Below the pieces are notes generated by a model. The model worked only from the letters and a program-made list of their open reading frames with translations, had not been told where the DNA came from and ran no database searches. This document shows positions 50,375 through 60,588 of a stretch of DNA of 64,000 nt, in pieces (positions within the stretch are counted from its first letter, which is position 1; each line of letters starts with the position of its first letter). Position numbers and translations under genes: made by a program. Source of the DNA: Telmatospirillum sp. (GTDB lineage Bacteria > Pseudomonadota > Alphaproteobacteria > CACIAM-22H2); NCBI GenBank assembly GCA_020248985.1, contig JADCGL010000002.1:23023-87022 (forward strand). Direction: 5' to 3'.

Positions 50375-52767
50375 AGACCGCCGCACATCTGGAATATCTC
50401 GCCGACATCGAGCGGCGCGTGCTGTGGCTGGCGTCGTGGACGATCCACAACGCCAACCATCTGCGTGCGGCGGGCGAAGTCAAAGTCGGCGGCCATCAAG
50501 CCTCGTCGGCGTCGCTCGCCACGATCATGACGGCACTCTATTGCGGCGCGTTGCGCGGGCAAGACCGCGTGGCCGTGAAGCCGCACGCCTCGCCGATCTT
50601 CCATGCGCTGCAATATCTCGCCGGCAACCAAAGCCAAGAAAAGCTCGAAAACTTCCGCGGGCTCGGCGGGGCGCAAAGCTATCCCTCGCGCACCAAAGAC
50701 ACCGACGACGTCGATTTCTCGACGGGCTCGGTGGGCTTGGGCGTGGCGCAGACGTTGTTCTCGTCGCTCGTGCAAGACTATGTGCGCAGCCGCGGCTGGA
50801 TGAAGGACCGCCAAGAGGGCCGCATGGTGGCGCTGATCGGCGACGCCGAAATGGACGAGGGCAACATCTACGAAGCCTTGATCGAAGGCTGGAAGCATGG
50901 CTTGCGCAATTGCTGGTGGGTCGTCGACTACAATCGCCAATCGCTCGACGCCGTGGTCCGCGAGGGCTTGTGGGAAAAGTTCGAGACGATGTTCGCCAAT
51001 TTCGGCTGGGACGTGGCGATCGTCAAATACGGAACCTTGCAGCAAGCCGCTTTCGCCGAACCCGGCGGCGAGGTGTTGCGCGGCTGGATCGATCGTTGCC
51101 CGAACCAGCTTTATTCGGCCCTCGTGTTCCAAGGCGGGGCGGCGTGGCGCAAGCGCTTGACCGACGAGATTGGCGACCAGGGCCCGGTCTCGCGCCTTTT
51201 GGAGAAACGCTCGGATGCCGAGCTTGCCGAACTCATGGGCAATCTCGGCGGCCACGATTTGCCGGCCCTGCTCGCAGCCTTCGAAAAGGCCGCCACGCAC
51301 GACCGGCCGACCGTGTTCATTTGCTACACGATCAAAGGCTTTGGCCTTCCGCTCGCGGGCCACAAAGACAATCACGCCGGCTTGATGAATCCGGCCCAGA
51401 TGGAAGCCTTTCGCCAAGCCGCCAATGTGCGCCCCGGCCACGAATGGGACAAATGGGAAGGCGCCAGTTTGCCAGCCGACAAGCTGCAAGCCTTTCTCGA
51501 CGAAACGCCGTTTTTCAGCACGCATGGGCGGCGGCTTACCGGCCCGCGCGTCGACGTGCCCGAAACGCTCGCCTATCCGGCCCCGGGGGCCAAACCCATC
51601 TCGACGCAGATGGGCTTCGGCCAGATCCTCAACGAGATCGCGCGCGAAACCGGAAATTTCGCCGACCGCATCGTGACCACCGCACCCGACGTGACGGTCT
51701 CGACCAATCTCGGGCCCTGGGTCAATCGGCGCGGCTTGTTCGCGCGCGAGAAGATGGCCGACATTTTCAAGGCCGAGCGCATCCCGTCCACCTATGCGTG
51801 GTCGTTCTCGCCGCAGGGCCAGCATCTCGAACTCGGCATCGCGGAATCGAACCTGTTCCTGGCGCTGTCGGCCTTCGGCCTGTCGCACGCGATCAACGGC
51901 GAGCGGCTTTTGCCGATCGGCACGGTCTACGACCCGTTCATCCTGCGCGCGGCCGACCAGCTCAACTATGCGTGCTACCAGGATGCGCGCTTCATGCTGG
52001 TCGCGACCCCGTCGGGTGTGACCCTCGCCCCCGAAGGCGGGGCGCACCAGTCGATCGCGACCCCGCTCGTCGGCATGGCGCAAGACGGGCTGTGCGCGTT
52101 CGAGCCCGCGTTTGTGGACGAGCTTGCCGTCGCGATGCGCTTCGGCTTCGACTACATGCAGCGGGACGGCGACAAGAGCGAACCCGACAAGCGCACCTGG
52201 CTGCGCGACGACACCGGCGGCTCGATCTATCTGCGCCTATCGACGCGCCCGCTCGAACAGCCCAAACGCGCGATGACGCCCGATCTCGCGCGCAGCATCG
52301 TCGACGGCGGCTATTGGCTGCGCAAGCCCGGGCCCAACGCCTCGGTCATTGTCGCCTATACCGGCGCCGTGGCGCCCGAAGCCATCGAGGCGGTGGGCCG
52401 CATGGGCGAGGATCGCCGCGACATCGGCCTGCTCGCCGTGACCTCGGCCGACCGGCTGCATGCGGGCTGGTCGGCGGCGCAACGCGCGCGCGAAAACGGC
52501 AACCCGCAAGCGCGCGCGCATGTGGAGCGCCTGCTGGCGGACGTGCCCTCAGGGGCCGCGATCGTCTCGGTCGTGGACGGCCATCCGGCCACGCTCGCGT
52601 GGCTCGGGGCCGTCAATGGCCATCGCATGCGCGCCTTGGGCGTCGAGCATTTCGGCCAGACCGGCACCATCGCCGATCTCTACCGCCATTACGGCATCGA
52701 TGCCGACGGCATCCTGCGCGCGGCCGAAGCGCTCGCCCCGGGCCGGCCGCTGCGCCATCGTGCGTGA
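50371..52767 (+). CDS. AceE/MdeB-like 2-oxoacid dehydrogenase E1 (homodimeric, thiamine-dependent)
   Basis: This 798-residue enzyme is built as in AceE and transketolase: N-terminal TPP domain with the GDGE-like motif GDAEMDEGNIYEALIEGW and WWVVDYNRQS, a middle domain (LGIAESNLFLALSAFGLS) and a C-terminal domain. AceE is about 890 residues, so this is a shorter family member, like MdeB, the 2-oxobutyrate dehydrogenase E1 of Pseudomonas. The dehydratase upstream would supply 2-oxobutyrate. No E2 or E3 gene is here. Confidence 0.82.
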   Translation: MKTAAHLEYLADIERRVLWLASWTIHNANHLRAAGEVKVGGHQASSASLATIMTALYCGALRGQDRVAVKPHASPIFHALQYLAGNQSQEKLENFRGLGGAQSYPSRTKDTDDVDFSTGSVGLGVAQTLFSSLVQDYVRSRGWMKDRQEGRMVALIGDAEMDEGNIYEALIEGWKHGLRNCWWVVDYNRQSLDAVVREGLWEKFETMFANFGWDVAIVKYGTLQQAAFAEPGGEVLRGWIDRCPNQLYSALVFQGGAAWRKRLTDEIGDQGPVSRLLEKRSDAELAELMGNLGGHDLPALLAAFEKAATHDRPTVFICYTIKGFGLPLAGHKDNHAGLMNPAQMEAFRQAANVRPGHEWDKWEGASLPADKLQAFLDETPFFSTHGRRLTGPRVDVPETLAYPAPGAKPISTQMGFGQILNEIARETGNFADRIVTTAPDVTVSTNLGPWVNRRGLFAREKMADIFKAERIPSTYAWSFSPQGQHLELGIAESNLFLALSAFGLSHAINGERLLPIGTVYDPFILRAADQLNYACYQDARFMLVATPSGVTLAPEGGAHQSIATPLVGMAQDGLCAFEPAFVDELAVAMRFGFDYMQRDGDKSEPDKRTWLRDDTGGSIYLRLSTRPLEQPKRAMTPDLARSIVDGGYWLRKPGPNASVIVAYTGAVAPEAIEAVGRMGEDRRDIGLLAVTSADRLHAGWSAAQRARENGNPQARAHVERLLADVPSGAAIVSVVDGHPATLAWLGAVNGHRMRALGVEHFGQTGTIADLYRHYGIDADGILRAAEALAPGRPLRHRA

Positions 52768-52770
52768 GGC

Positions 52771-54114
52771 TCAGCGCCCCGCGATCGTGCAGCCGTCGAT
52801 GCGCAAGGTGGGCGCGTCCGCGCCGTGTCGGAACACGAGATCGTCGGCGGGTGTCGTGTTCATGAACATCTCGACGAGGTTGCTTGCGACCGTCACTTCG
52901 CTCACCGGATACGTCAATTCGCCGTCTTCGATCATGTAGCCGGCAGCCCCGCGGCTATAGTCGCCGGTCACGCCATTCACGCCCATGCCGATGAACTCGG
53001 TCACGTAGAGGCCGCGCTTGATGTCTTTCAGCATCGCGGCGCGCGAGAGGCTGCCCGCTTCCATGTAGATGTTCGAGGTCGACGGGCTCGGCGGCGAAGA
53101 GGTGCCGCGCGCGGCATGGCCCGTCGAGACGAGGCCCAGTTGGCGCGCCGAGCGCAGATCGAGCACCCAGCTCGTCAAGATACCCTTGTCGATCAAGTTG
53201 CGGCGCTGGGGTGCAATCCCTTCGCCGTCCACGGGCTTGGAAGCCAAGCCCCGCTTGCGGAACGGGTCTTCGACGATGGTAATGCCGGGGCCGAACACGG
53301 CCGCGTTCATCTTGGTCTTGAGGAAGCTTGTGCCGCGCGCGATCGAAGTGCCGTTGATCGCACTGGTGAAATGCCGCAACAGGCTGCCCGACACGCGGCT
53401 GTCGAGCACGATCGGCAGCTTGCAGGTTTCGATCTTGCGCGGATTGAGGCGGCGCACGGCGCGCGATCCCGCTTCGCGGCCGATCTTGGCCGGATCGTCG
53501 AGATCGGCCGCATGCACGGCAGACGACCAATCGTAGTCGCGCTCCATCGCCGTGCCCTCGCCCGCGATGACCGAAGCCGAAAACGAATGCGACGAGCGCC
53601 CGTATTCGGCGGCAAAGCCGTTCGACGCGACGAGGGCGACACGGCTCATGCCCCAGCTTGCTTCGGCACCGTCGGAATTGGTCACACCTTTGACGGCGAG
53701 GGCCGTCTCTTCGGCGGCCGCGGCACGCGCCATCAGTTCTTCGGCCGAGGGCTCCACGGGATCGACGAGGTCGAGATCGGGAAAATCGCGCGCGATGGCG
53801 GCAGCGTCCGCAATGCCGCAATAGGGATCTTCGGGCGCTTGGGCCGCCATCGCGACCGCACGCTCGACGAGACCCGCCAGCGCTTTTTGCGAGCGGTCGT
53901 TCGACGACACGATGGCCTGGCGCTTGCCGATCAGCACGCGCAGGCCGAGATCGTAGCCTTCGGCGCGCTCGAGCTTTTCGAGTTTGCCCAAGCGTCGCGC
54001 ATGGCTGACCGAAATGCCTTCGACGAACACCGCGTCGGCGTCGGACGCCCCCGCGCGCTTGGCCTTGGCGATGAGATCGCCCAGAAGATCGAGCGTCGAA
54101 GCGGTCTTTTCCAT
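52771..54114 (-). CDS. tldE: TldE/PmbA family protein
   Basis: This 447-residue protein is the inactive partner of TldD. It has the family fold (EGYDLGLRVLIGKRQAIVSSND, YDWSSAVHAADLDDPAKIGREAG, GLYVTEFIGMGVNGVTGDYSRGAAGYMIEDGE) but lacks the HExxxH site. TldD (36866-38302) is the catalytic partner and lies far away. The start at 54114 is the first plausible one. It is upstream of the threonine operon in the convergent sense. Confidence 0.93.
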   Translation of the reverse strand: MEKTASTLDLLGDLIAKAKRAGASDADAVFVEGISVSHARRLGKLEKLERAEGYDLGLRVLIGKRQAIVSSNDRSQKALAGLVERAVAMAAQAPEDPYCGIADAAAIARDFPDLDLVDPVEPSAEELMARAAAAEETALAVKGVTNSDGAEASWGMSRVALVASNGFAAEYGRSSHSFSASVIAGEGTAMERDYDWSSAVHAADLDDPAKIGREAGSRAVRRLNPRKIETCKLPIVLDSRVSGSLLRHFTSAINGTSIARGTSFLKTKMNAAVFGPGITIVEDPFRKRGLASKPVDGEGIAPQRRNLIDKGILTSWVLDLRSARQLGLVSTGHAARGTSSPPSPSTSNIYMEAGSLSRAAMLKDIKRGLYVTEFIGMGVNGVTGDYSRGAAGYMIEDGELTYPVSEVTVASNLVEMFMNTTPADDLVFRHGADAPTLRIDGCTIAGR

Positions 54115-54126
54115 GAAACCTTGTTC

Positions 54127-55104
54127 CTATCGCATGCGCCGGTTGATCTCGCGTGACGCGGCCCCGAGGCCGAACACGAAGGCGGCCGCCAGAACGACGG
54201 TGCCTGCCACAGGGATATGGCGCAAGGCCGCCAGCGCCACAAGCCCGGCGAGGACGGCGGCCAAACGCCAGAGCAGCCCCGGATTTTCCCGGCGCCCAAA
54301 CAGCCCCAGGCCCGCGTTCCCAAGTGCGGCGGCCGCGATCGCATAACCGACCCCAAGCCCGAAACCGAGGGCCAAGATCAAAGCGCCCGCGAGCGGCAGC
54401 CCCACGAGTGTGACCGCCGACAGCAAAATCACAAACGGCAGCCCGAACACGAGGCACAGGCCCCAGAGCAGTACCGCCCCCGTGCGCGCCGCAATCGCCG
54501 CCGCACAGGCCGCAAGAAAGCCGGGCGCAAACGCCGCCAGCAGCAATGCCGTCGCCCACACGGCGAGCGTGAACCCCCAGCGCAGGATGGCGCCGACATA
54601 TCCGAGCAACGCGTCGACCGCATTCGCCATGTCGCCCGGCGCATAGACGACGCCGCCTGCGATCTCGGCCGACGCGTGGACGAGCGGCGGATCGGGCGAC
54701 CACACGCGCAATTTGCCGGCAATGCGCGTGTTGGGGCCGATCACGACATGGCCTGCCGCAACCGACACGTCGCCGGCGGCGGCAATGTCGAGTACCACCT
54801 CGCCGCCGGCGGCCCACACACGCTGGGCGTAGCGCCCGGCCATCGCGATTTCGCCGCCGAACAAAAACACGTTGCGCTTGACGCTGGTCGCGGCCCCGAT
54901 ACCGATGCTGGCCCCGGTCGCCACGAGATCGCCGGCAATCTCGGCCTCGACCGCAATGCGGCCGCCCGCGAGCGTCACGTCGCCGTCGATGAGCCCCTGC
55001 ACGTCGATCATCGGCGCCATGCGCGACAGATCGGAAGCGGCGGCGGGGGCCGCGCACAAGGCCAGCCACACGGCGGCAAAGAGGGCCGCCGCCGCGCCTT
55101 TCAT
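54127..55104 (-). CDS. Membrane protein with bactofilin-like N-terminal repeats
   Basis: This 325-residue protein has a signal peptide (to about residue 23), an N-terminal beta-helix-like part (about 30-145) with repeats such as [54 protein letters not shown], typical of polymer-forming or bactofilin-like domains, then five or more hydrophobic helices to the C-terminus. Its function is unknown. The start overlaps the ubiD stop (ATGA). Confidence 0.7.
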   Translation of the reverse strand: MKGAAAALFAAVWLALCAAPAAASDLSRMAPMIDVQGLIDGDVTLAGGRIAVEAEIAGDLVATGASIGIGAATSVKRNVFLFGGEIAMAGRYAQRVWAAGGEVVLDIAAAGDVSVAAGHVVIGPNTRIAGKLRVWSPDPPLVHASAEIAGGVVYAPGDMANAVDALLGYVGAILRWGFTLAVWATALLLAAFAPGFLAACAAAIAARTGAVLLWGLCLVFGLPFVILLSAVTLVGLPLAGALILALGFGLGVGYAIAAAALGNAGLGLFGRRENPGLLWRLAAVLAGLVALAALRHIPVAGTVVLAAAFVFGLGAASREINRRMR

Positions 55105-56618
55105 TTCCAGATCGCCTTGCCGCTGCCGGGCAGGCCGAGCTTGGCCCATTTTTTGGTGACGGTTTCGACCACGTCGTCCGACATGCGGATCTGCTCGCCC
55201 CATTCGCGGTGCGTCTCGGGCGGCCATTTGTTCGTGGCGTCGAGCCCGATCTTCGACCCGAGCCCGCTTTCGGGGCTCGCGAAATCGAGATAGTCGATGG
55301 GCGTGCCTTCGATCACCGTGATGTCGCGCGCCGGATCCATGCGCGTCGAGATCGCCCACATCACGTCTTTCCAGTCGCGCGCGTCGATGTCGTCGTCCAC
55401 GACGATGACCCACTTTGTGTACATGAACTGGCGCAGATAGCTCCACACGCCGAGCATCACGCGCTTGGCGTGGCCCGGATAGGCCTTCTTCATCGACACG
55501 ACGGCGATCCGGTACGAACAGCCCTCCGGCGGCAGCCAGAAATCGACGATCTCGGGGAATTGCTGGCGCAGCAACGGCACGAACACGTCGTTGAGCGCTT
55601 CGCCCAAGACCGAGGGCTCGTCCGGCGGCCTGCCGGTGAAGGTCGAGAGATAGATCGGGTTGCGGCGCATCGTGATCGCCGTCACCGTGAAGACCGGGAA
55701 TTTTTCGACCGAATTGTAGTAGCCCGTATGGTCGCCGTACGGGCCTTCGTCGCCGTATTCGTCGAGGCTCACATGGCCTTCGAGCACGATCTCGGCTTCG
55801 GCCGGCACTTTGAGCGGTACTGTCTTGCAGTCCACAAGCTCGACGCGCTTGCCGCGCAAGAGGCCGGCGAACTGGTATTCGGACAATGTGTCCGGCACGG
55901 GGGTTACGGCCGCAAGGATGGTGCCGGGGTCGGCCCCGAGCACCACGGCGGCGGGCAACGGTTCGCGCTTGCCCGATTTTTTCCAGCGCTGATGGTGCTG
56001 CGCCCCGCCGCGATGTTTGAGCCAGCGCATCAAGGTGCGGTCGCGGCCCAAGAGCTGCATGCGGTAGATGCCGAGATTGAAACCGTCCTCGCGCTTGTCG
56101 CCGGGGCCTTTGGTGACGACCAAGGGCCATGTGATCAGCGGGGCGGGTTCGCCCGGCCAGCAGGTCTGGATCGGCAGGCTGCCGAGATCGATCGCATCGC
56201 CCGTCAGCACGATCTCCTGGCACGGGGCCGTGCCGAACATGCGCGTCGACGGTTTCATCGACAGTACGGTCTTCGCAAGCGGCACGAGTTCGAGCGCTTC
56301 GCGCCAGCCCTCGGGCGGCTGCGGCTGGCGCAGGAAGGCGAGCGTTTCGCCCACTTCGCGCAATTGGTGCGGCTCGCGGTCCATGCCCCAGGCGACGCGC
56401 TCGACCGTGCCGAAGAGATTGACGAGCACCGGGATCGGCGAGACCGACCCGTCGGCCTTGACCGGCTTTTCGAACAGCACGGCCGGCCCGCCCTCGGCGA
56501 GCAGCCGCGTCTGGATCTCGGTCATTTCGAGGACGGTCGAAACGGGTTCGGAAACCCGCACCAGCCGTCCGGTTTTTTCCAAGCGATCGAGGAAATCGCG
56601 CAGCGACGCATAAGCCAT
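55101..56618 (-). CDS. ubiD: UbiD-family decarboxylase
   Basis: This 505-residue decarboxylase belongs to the prenylated-FMN UbiD family; the substrate in this genomic setting is probably 3-polyprenyl-4-hydroxybenzoate (ubiquinone synthesis). Conserved parts are [40 protein letters not shown] and [22 protein letters not shown], where Glu-Arg-Glu catalytic positions are found. A flavin prenyltransferase (ubiX) is not in the window. It overlaps the downstream gene by ATGA. Confidence 0.92.
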   Translation of the reverse strand: MAYASLRDFLDRLEKTGRLVRVSEPVSTVLEMTEIQTRLLAEGGPAVLFEKPVKADGSVSPIPVLVNLFGTVERVAWGMDREPHQLREVGETLAFLRQPQPPEGWREALELVPLAKTVLSMKPSTRMFGTAPCQEIVLTGDAIDLGSLPIQTCWPGEPAPLITWPLVVTKGPGDKREDGFNLGIYRMQLLGRDRTLMRWLKHRGGAQHHQRWKKSGKREPLPAAVVLGADPGTILAAVTPVPDTLSEYQFAGLLRGKRVELVDCKTVPLKVPAEAEIVLEGHVSLDEYGDEGPYGDHTGYYNSVEKFPVFTVTAITMRRNPIYLSTFTGRPPDEPSVLGEALNDVFVPLLRQQFPEIVDFWLPPEGCSYRIAVVSMKKAYPGHAKRVMLGVWSYLRQFMYTKWVIVVDDDIDARDWKDVMWAISTRMDPARDITVIEGTPIDYLDFASPESGLGSKIGLDATNKWPPETHREWGEQIRMSDDVVETVTKKWAKLGLPGSGKAIWK

Positions 56619-56669
56619 GGCTTCTATATAGAGCGCCCGGCACGCGCCGCCAATCGCGCGATGGCCGGC

Positions 56670-57902
56670 CTAGCGCGCCGCCTTGATCGCGGCCGGAAGG
56701 TCGGTCCACGCAGGGCCGCTCGCGAAGCGCGCGCGGGCATAGGCGGCAAGTTCGGCAAGCTCCGCATCGGAAAGGCTTGCGGCAAAACCCGGCATCGATC
56801 CGCGCGGGCTCGGCACGCCGGCAAGCGTGGCGCGGATGAAGCCGCCGGGGCTCGCCGCATTGACGGCGGCGTAGAGCGCCATCGGCACGGTCTGGCTGCC
56901 CGCACGATGGCAGCCCGCACAGGCGCGCGCGAAGATGCGCTCCCCCGCATTGGGGTTCGCACTGGGGCCGGCATAGTCGCGCGCGCGCGCGGCTTCGAGG
57001 GCGGCTTGCGTGCGCACGGGATCCTGCGCCGGGGTGCCGCGCGTCAGATACGCCGCCATCGCGCGAATGTCGCTGGGCGCGGCCTGGGCCAGCCCGCGCA
57101 CGACGTCGCGCATCGGTCCTGCGGCCGTCCCATGATGCGGATGCCAACCGTCGCTCAGATAGTCGACGAGTGCTTCTTTGGTCCATTTGATCGGTGCGGG
57201 ATCGAACGTCCCCAAGCCCGGCGCTTCCCACCCGTCGGCCATACCGCCGGCGAGCGTCTTGCCGCTGCGTGCACCAGCCACGTTGCGCGGCGCATGGCAC
57301 GCGCCGCAATGGCCGACGGTCTCGACCAGATAGGCCCCGCGCTGGGTTTCGGCATCGGCCGACGCGTCGACGCGCCACAGGCTGCGATCGAGAAACGCGA
57401 AGTTCCACACGCCGAGCAGAGCCCGGACATTGTAGGGAAACGCCAGATCGTTGCGCGTGGCGGCTTTGCGCACCGGCGGGCGCGTGAGGATGTAGTCGTA
57501 GAGCGCGTCGATGTCGGCGGCGACCATGCCCGTGAAATGGTCGTAAGGGTGGGCGGGATAGAGATGGCTGCCGTCGCGCGCGCGGCCGTTGCGCAGCGCG
57601 TCGGCAAACGCCGCCCGGGACCAGCCGCCGATGCCTGTCGCAGGATCGGGCGTGATGTTCGTCGAATGGATCGTGCCGAACGGCGTGACCACGCCACGCC
57701 CGCCCGCAAAGGCGGCCCCGCCCGGGGCGGTGTGGCACGTCTCGCACGAACCGATCGCCGACAAGTTGCGGCCGATTTCGACATTGGCGGCGACAGCACC
57801 GGCCGGCAGATCGCTCGATTGCGCGCGCAGTTCGGGCGCGAAGATGCCGGCACAGCCCGCTAGGATGGCGGCCGCAGCGGCCAGAAACGAAGCGGTGCGC
57901 AT
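56670..57902 (-). CDS. Triheme c-type cytochrome
   Basis: This 410-residue secreted protein has three CxxCH heme sites: CETCH, CGACH and CAGCH, with the typical Met/His ligands (YPAHPYDHFTGM). A signal segment precedes (about 1-27, ending ELRAQ). Such triheme subunits carry electrons from periplasmic dehydrogenases to the chain. It lies beneath a xanthine-dehydrogenase-family large subunit, 2 bp away, and a 2Fe-2S subunit, forming a three-subunit enzyme. The alternative GTG start at 57908 overlaps the previous stop. Confidence 0.88.
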   Translation of the reverse strand: MRTASFLAAAAAILAGCAGIFAPELRAQSSDLPAGAVAANVEIGRNLSAIGSCETCHTAPGGAAFAGGRGVVTPFGTIHSTNITPDPATGIGGWSRAAFADALRNGRARDGSHLYPAHPYDHFTGMVAADIDALYDYILTRPPVRKAATRNDLAFPYNVRALLGVWNFAFLDRSLWRVDASADAETQRGAYLVETVGHCGACHAPRNVAGARSGKTLAGGMADGWEAPGLGTFDPAPIKWTKEALVDYLSDGWHPHHGTAAGPMRDVVRGLAQAAPSDIRAMAAYLTRGTPAQDPVRTQAALEAARARDYAGPSANPNAGERIFARACAGCHRAGSQTVPMALYAAVNAASPGGFIRATLAGVPSPRGSMPGFAASLSDAELAELAAYARARFASGPAWTDLPAAIKAAR

Positions 57903-57904
57903 GT

Positions 57905-60121
57905 TCACGCCAGACCTGCGCGCACGCGCTCGGGCGTGAGCGGCAGGCGCCGGAAGCGCACGCCGGTCGCATCGAACACGGCGTTGGCGAGGGCCGCACC
58001 GGTCGGGCCTTGCGAGGCTTCGCCCGTGCCCAAAAAGGGCGCGCCCGGCCGGTCGATAAGGGCCACTTCCACGGGCGGCGTTTCGCTGAAGGTGAGGATC
58101 GGATAGTCGGCCCAGTCGCGCGACAGGATGCGCGTGTCGTCGAAGCGCACCTGCTCCTTGAGCGTCCAGCTCAGCGACTGGATGAGCCCGCCTTCGATCT
58201 GGTTGGCGATCCCGTCCGGATTGACCATGTGGCCGCTGTCGTTGCTTGCGACCGCGCGCAGCACGCGGACCGCCCCGGTGCGTTTCTGCACCTCGACCTC
58301 GAGGGCGACCGCGCAATAAGCCGCGGTGTTCTTGTAGCGCGCAAACGCGATGCCGCGCCCGCGCCCCTCGCGCTTGGTCCATTTGCTCCAGCCGAATTTT
58401 TCGGCCGCAACCGCGATCGCCTCGAGCGCGCGCGGGTCTTTCATGTGCCGCAGCCGGTACGCGACCGGATCGGCACCGGCCGCGTGCGCCAGCTCGTCCA
58501 CGAAAGACTCGATCGCGAACACGTTGGCGTAGGCGCCGAGCCCGCGCGTGGACGACACGCGCACCGGCATGTCGGTCACGAAATGCGTGACCGCGCGCTG
58601 GCCCGGGAAATCGTAGAGCGCGATCGCGTTGCGGTCGGCCGCATAGTTGGGCGGGCCGCCATTCGCGGGCGTGGGCATCGCAAACGGTTTTTCGAGATAG
58701 CGTGCGGACAGCAGATTGCCGGCCTCGCCGCCGGGACGCGTGCCGTGCGGCGTGGACCACAATTCGAGATTCCAGTCGAGCACGTCGCCGGCCGCATCGA
58801 CGGCGGCGCGCGTTTCGATGACCATGGCCGAGCCGTAGGGCTCCCAGCCATGTTCGCCCTCGCGCGTGTACTGCAGATAGATCGGCGTGCCGGGCATGGC
58901 GCGCGCCAGCAACGCCGCATCGGCGGCCGCATCGTCGGCCATGTTGTGGCCGTAGCAGCCCGAGCCTTGGCCGTGCAGGCAACGCACCTTGTCGCGCGGC
59001 AGGCCCAGCATCTTGGCGATCGCTTCGCCGGTTTCGAACACCGACTGGCTGTGCGTGTGGATCGAAACGCTGCCTGCCGGATCGTACGTCGCGACGGCCG
59101 CCGACGGGCCGATCGAGCCGTGCATATGGTAGGGGCGCATGTAGCGCGCTTCGAGCGTCTTGGCGGGCACGGCCCCGTCGGCGCGCTGCTTGTTCATGAT
59201 CTCGATGTCGCGCGCGGGCTTGGCGGCGCGCAGCCAGTCGAAAATCGCCGCATCGCCCGACATCGATTTTTCGACCTTCCATTGGGCGGTCGCGGCCAGT
59301 TGCGCCGCCGCCGCGTTGGCCTGCTCGCGCCTTCGCGCAATCACGCCGAGGAACGATCCGTCGCGCACGACCTTGACCACGCCCGGCAGGCGTTCGATGG
59401 CGGCGAGATCGACGCTCGCGAGCGTCGCCACGGGTGCCGGCGGGCGCGCGATCTGGCCGTAGAGCATGCCGGGCAGGCGCAGATCCTGCACGAAAATCGG
59501 CGCCCCGCCGACCTTGGCCGGCAGATCGCGGCGCGGCACCGAGCGGCCGATATAGCGATGGCGCGCGGCCGGCTTGGGTGCCACCGTGCCCGTCGCTTCG
59601 CGCTCGAGCGCTTGGCCGAGTGCGAGATCCCAATAGCTCGCCGCCGCATTCGCACCGACGACGCGCCCGTCTTCGACGCTGAGTGTTTCGACCGGCACCC
59701 CAAGCTTCTGCGCCGCCAGATCGAGCAGAATGGCGCGCACTTCGGCCGCGGCATGGCGCACGGCCGTGCCGCAATTGGGCATCGAGAAGGAACCGGCGGT
59801 CACGCCCTCGTTGGGAACGCGCGCCGTGTCGCCCGAGACGATGTCGATGCGCTCGATGTCGATGTCGAGCTCGTCGGCGCAGATCTGCGCGACCGCCGTC
59901 AAGATGCCCTGGCCGAGCTCGACCTTGCCGACCAGCAAGGTCACGCGGCCGGCCGCTTCGATGCGGATCCACGCATCGAGGCGGCGCACGGAATTGAGGT
60001 CGCCCGGCAGGACCGCGCGCGGTGCTTGCGCGTTCGCGACTTCGTCGGGCACCAGCGCGAAGGCGAGGGCGACGTAGCCGGCCCCTTTGAGAAAGCCGCG
60101 ACGGCCGAAAGTGGCGTTCAT
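57905..60121 (-). CDS. Xanthine-dehydrogenase-family molybdopterin subunit with Tat signal (IorB-like)
   Basis: This 738-residue protein carries a twin-arginine signal GRRGFLKGAG (residues 6-15), so it is exported folded with its cofactor. Molybdopterin-binding stretches include GQGSGCYGHN and GTGEASQGPTGAALANAVFDATG. The family (isoquinoline 1-oxidoreductase or aldehyde dehydrogenase IorB-like) hydroxylates N-heterocycles or aldehydes; the substrate cannot be told. It is 3 bp downstream of the 2Fe-2S subunit. Confidence 0.88.
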   Translation of the reverse strand: MNATFGRRGFLKGAGYVALAFALVPDEVANAQAPRAVLPGDLNSVRRLDAWIRIEAAGRVTLLVGKVELGQGILTAVAQICADELDIDIERIDIVSGDTARVPNEGVTAGSFSMPNCGTAVRHAAAEVRAILLDLAAQKLGVPVETLSVEDGRVVGANAAASYWDLALGQALEREATGTVAPKPAARHRYIGRSVPRRDLPAKVGGAPIFVQDLRLPGMLYGQIARPPAPVATLASVDLAAIERLPGVVKVVRDGSFLGVIARRREQANAAAAQLAATAQWKVEKSMSGDAAIFDWLRAAKPARDIEIMNKQRADGAVPAKTLEARYMRPYHMHGSIGPSAAVATYDPAGSVSIHTHSQSVFETGEAIAKMLGLPRDKVRCLHGQGSGCYGHNMADDAAADAALLARAMPGTPIYLQYTREGEHGWEPYGSAMVIETRAAVDAAGDVLDWNLELWSTPHGTRPGGEAGNLLSARYLEKPFAMPTPANGGPPNYAADRNAIALYDFPGQRAVTHFVTDMPVRVSSTRGLGAYANVFAIESFVDELAHAAGADPVAYRLRHMKDPRALEAIAVAAEKFGWSKWTKREGRGRGIAFARYKNTAAYCAVALEVEVQKRTGAVRVLRAVASNDSGHMVNPDGIANQIEGGLIQSLSWTLKEQVRFDDTRILSRDWADYPILTFSETPPVEVALIDRPGAPFLGTGEASQGPTGAALANAVFDATGVRFRRLPLTPERVRAGLA

Positions 60122-60124
60122 GGC

Positions 60125-60580
60125 TCAGCCCTCCTGTGCGGCGCGCAGCACGGCGCGCACGACGCGGTTTTGCGTGCCGCAGCGGCACAGATTGCCGTCG
60201 AGCGCCTCGCGCACGTCGCGTTCGCTCGGGTTCGGCTGGCGTTCGAGCAGCGCATGCGCCTGCAGGATCATGCCCGACGTGCAGTAGCCGCATTGGGCGG
60301 CCTGCTCGGTCAAGAACGCCTGCTGCAGCCGGCCGGGTTTGCCGTCGGTGCCGAGGCCCGCAAGCGTGGTGACGCTGCGCCCGGCGGCCGCTTTGGCTTG
60401 CGTCACGCATGCGCGCGTCGGCAAACCGTCGACCAGCACGGTGCACGCCCCGCATTGCGCGCGCCCGCAGCCGTATTTGGGGCCGAACGCGTCGAGATCG
60501 TGGGCGAGAACGAACAGCAGGGGCGCATCGTCGGGCACGTCGGCCCGCACGTCTTTGCCGTTGAGCTTGAAAGCGACCAT
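60125..60580 (-). CDS. 2Fe-2S subunit of a molybdenum hydroxylase (IorA-like)
   Basis: This 151-residue protein has the two 2Fe-2S motifs of the family: plant-ferredoxin-type CGRAQCGACTVLVDG with a fourth Cys in RAC, and the C-terminal CGYCTSGM plus CRCGTQNRV. It transfers electrons from the Mo centre to the cytochrome. The Shine-Dalgarno region is a run of ten G residues (60598-60589), which is unusual. It is the first gene of the three-gene set. Confidence 0.93.
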   Translation of the reverse strand: MVAFKLNGKDVRADVPDDAPLLFVLAHDLDAFGPKYGCGRAQCGACTVLVDGLPTRACVTQAKAAAGRSVTTLAGLGTDGKPGRLQQAFLTEQAAQCGYCTSGMILQAHALLERQPNPSERDVREALDGNLCRCGTQNRVVRAVLRAAQEG

Positions 60581-60588
60581 TTGCGTTT

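Noticed and set aside
54127..57999. Apparent 1290-codon reverse ORF spanning several genes
   Set aside because: It merges the true membrane-protein frame (54127-55104) with shadow frames of ubiD and the cytochrome gene; only the 3' part is protein-like.
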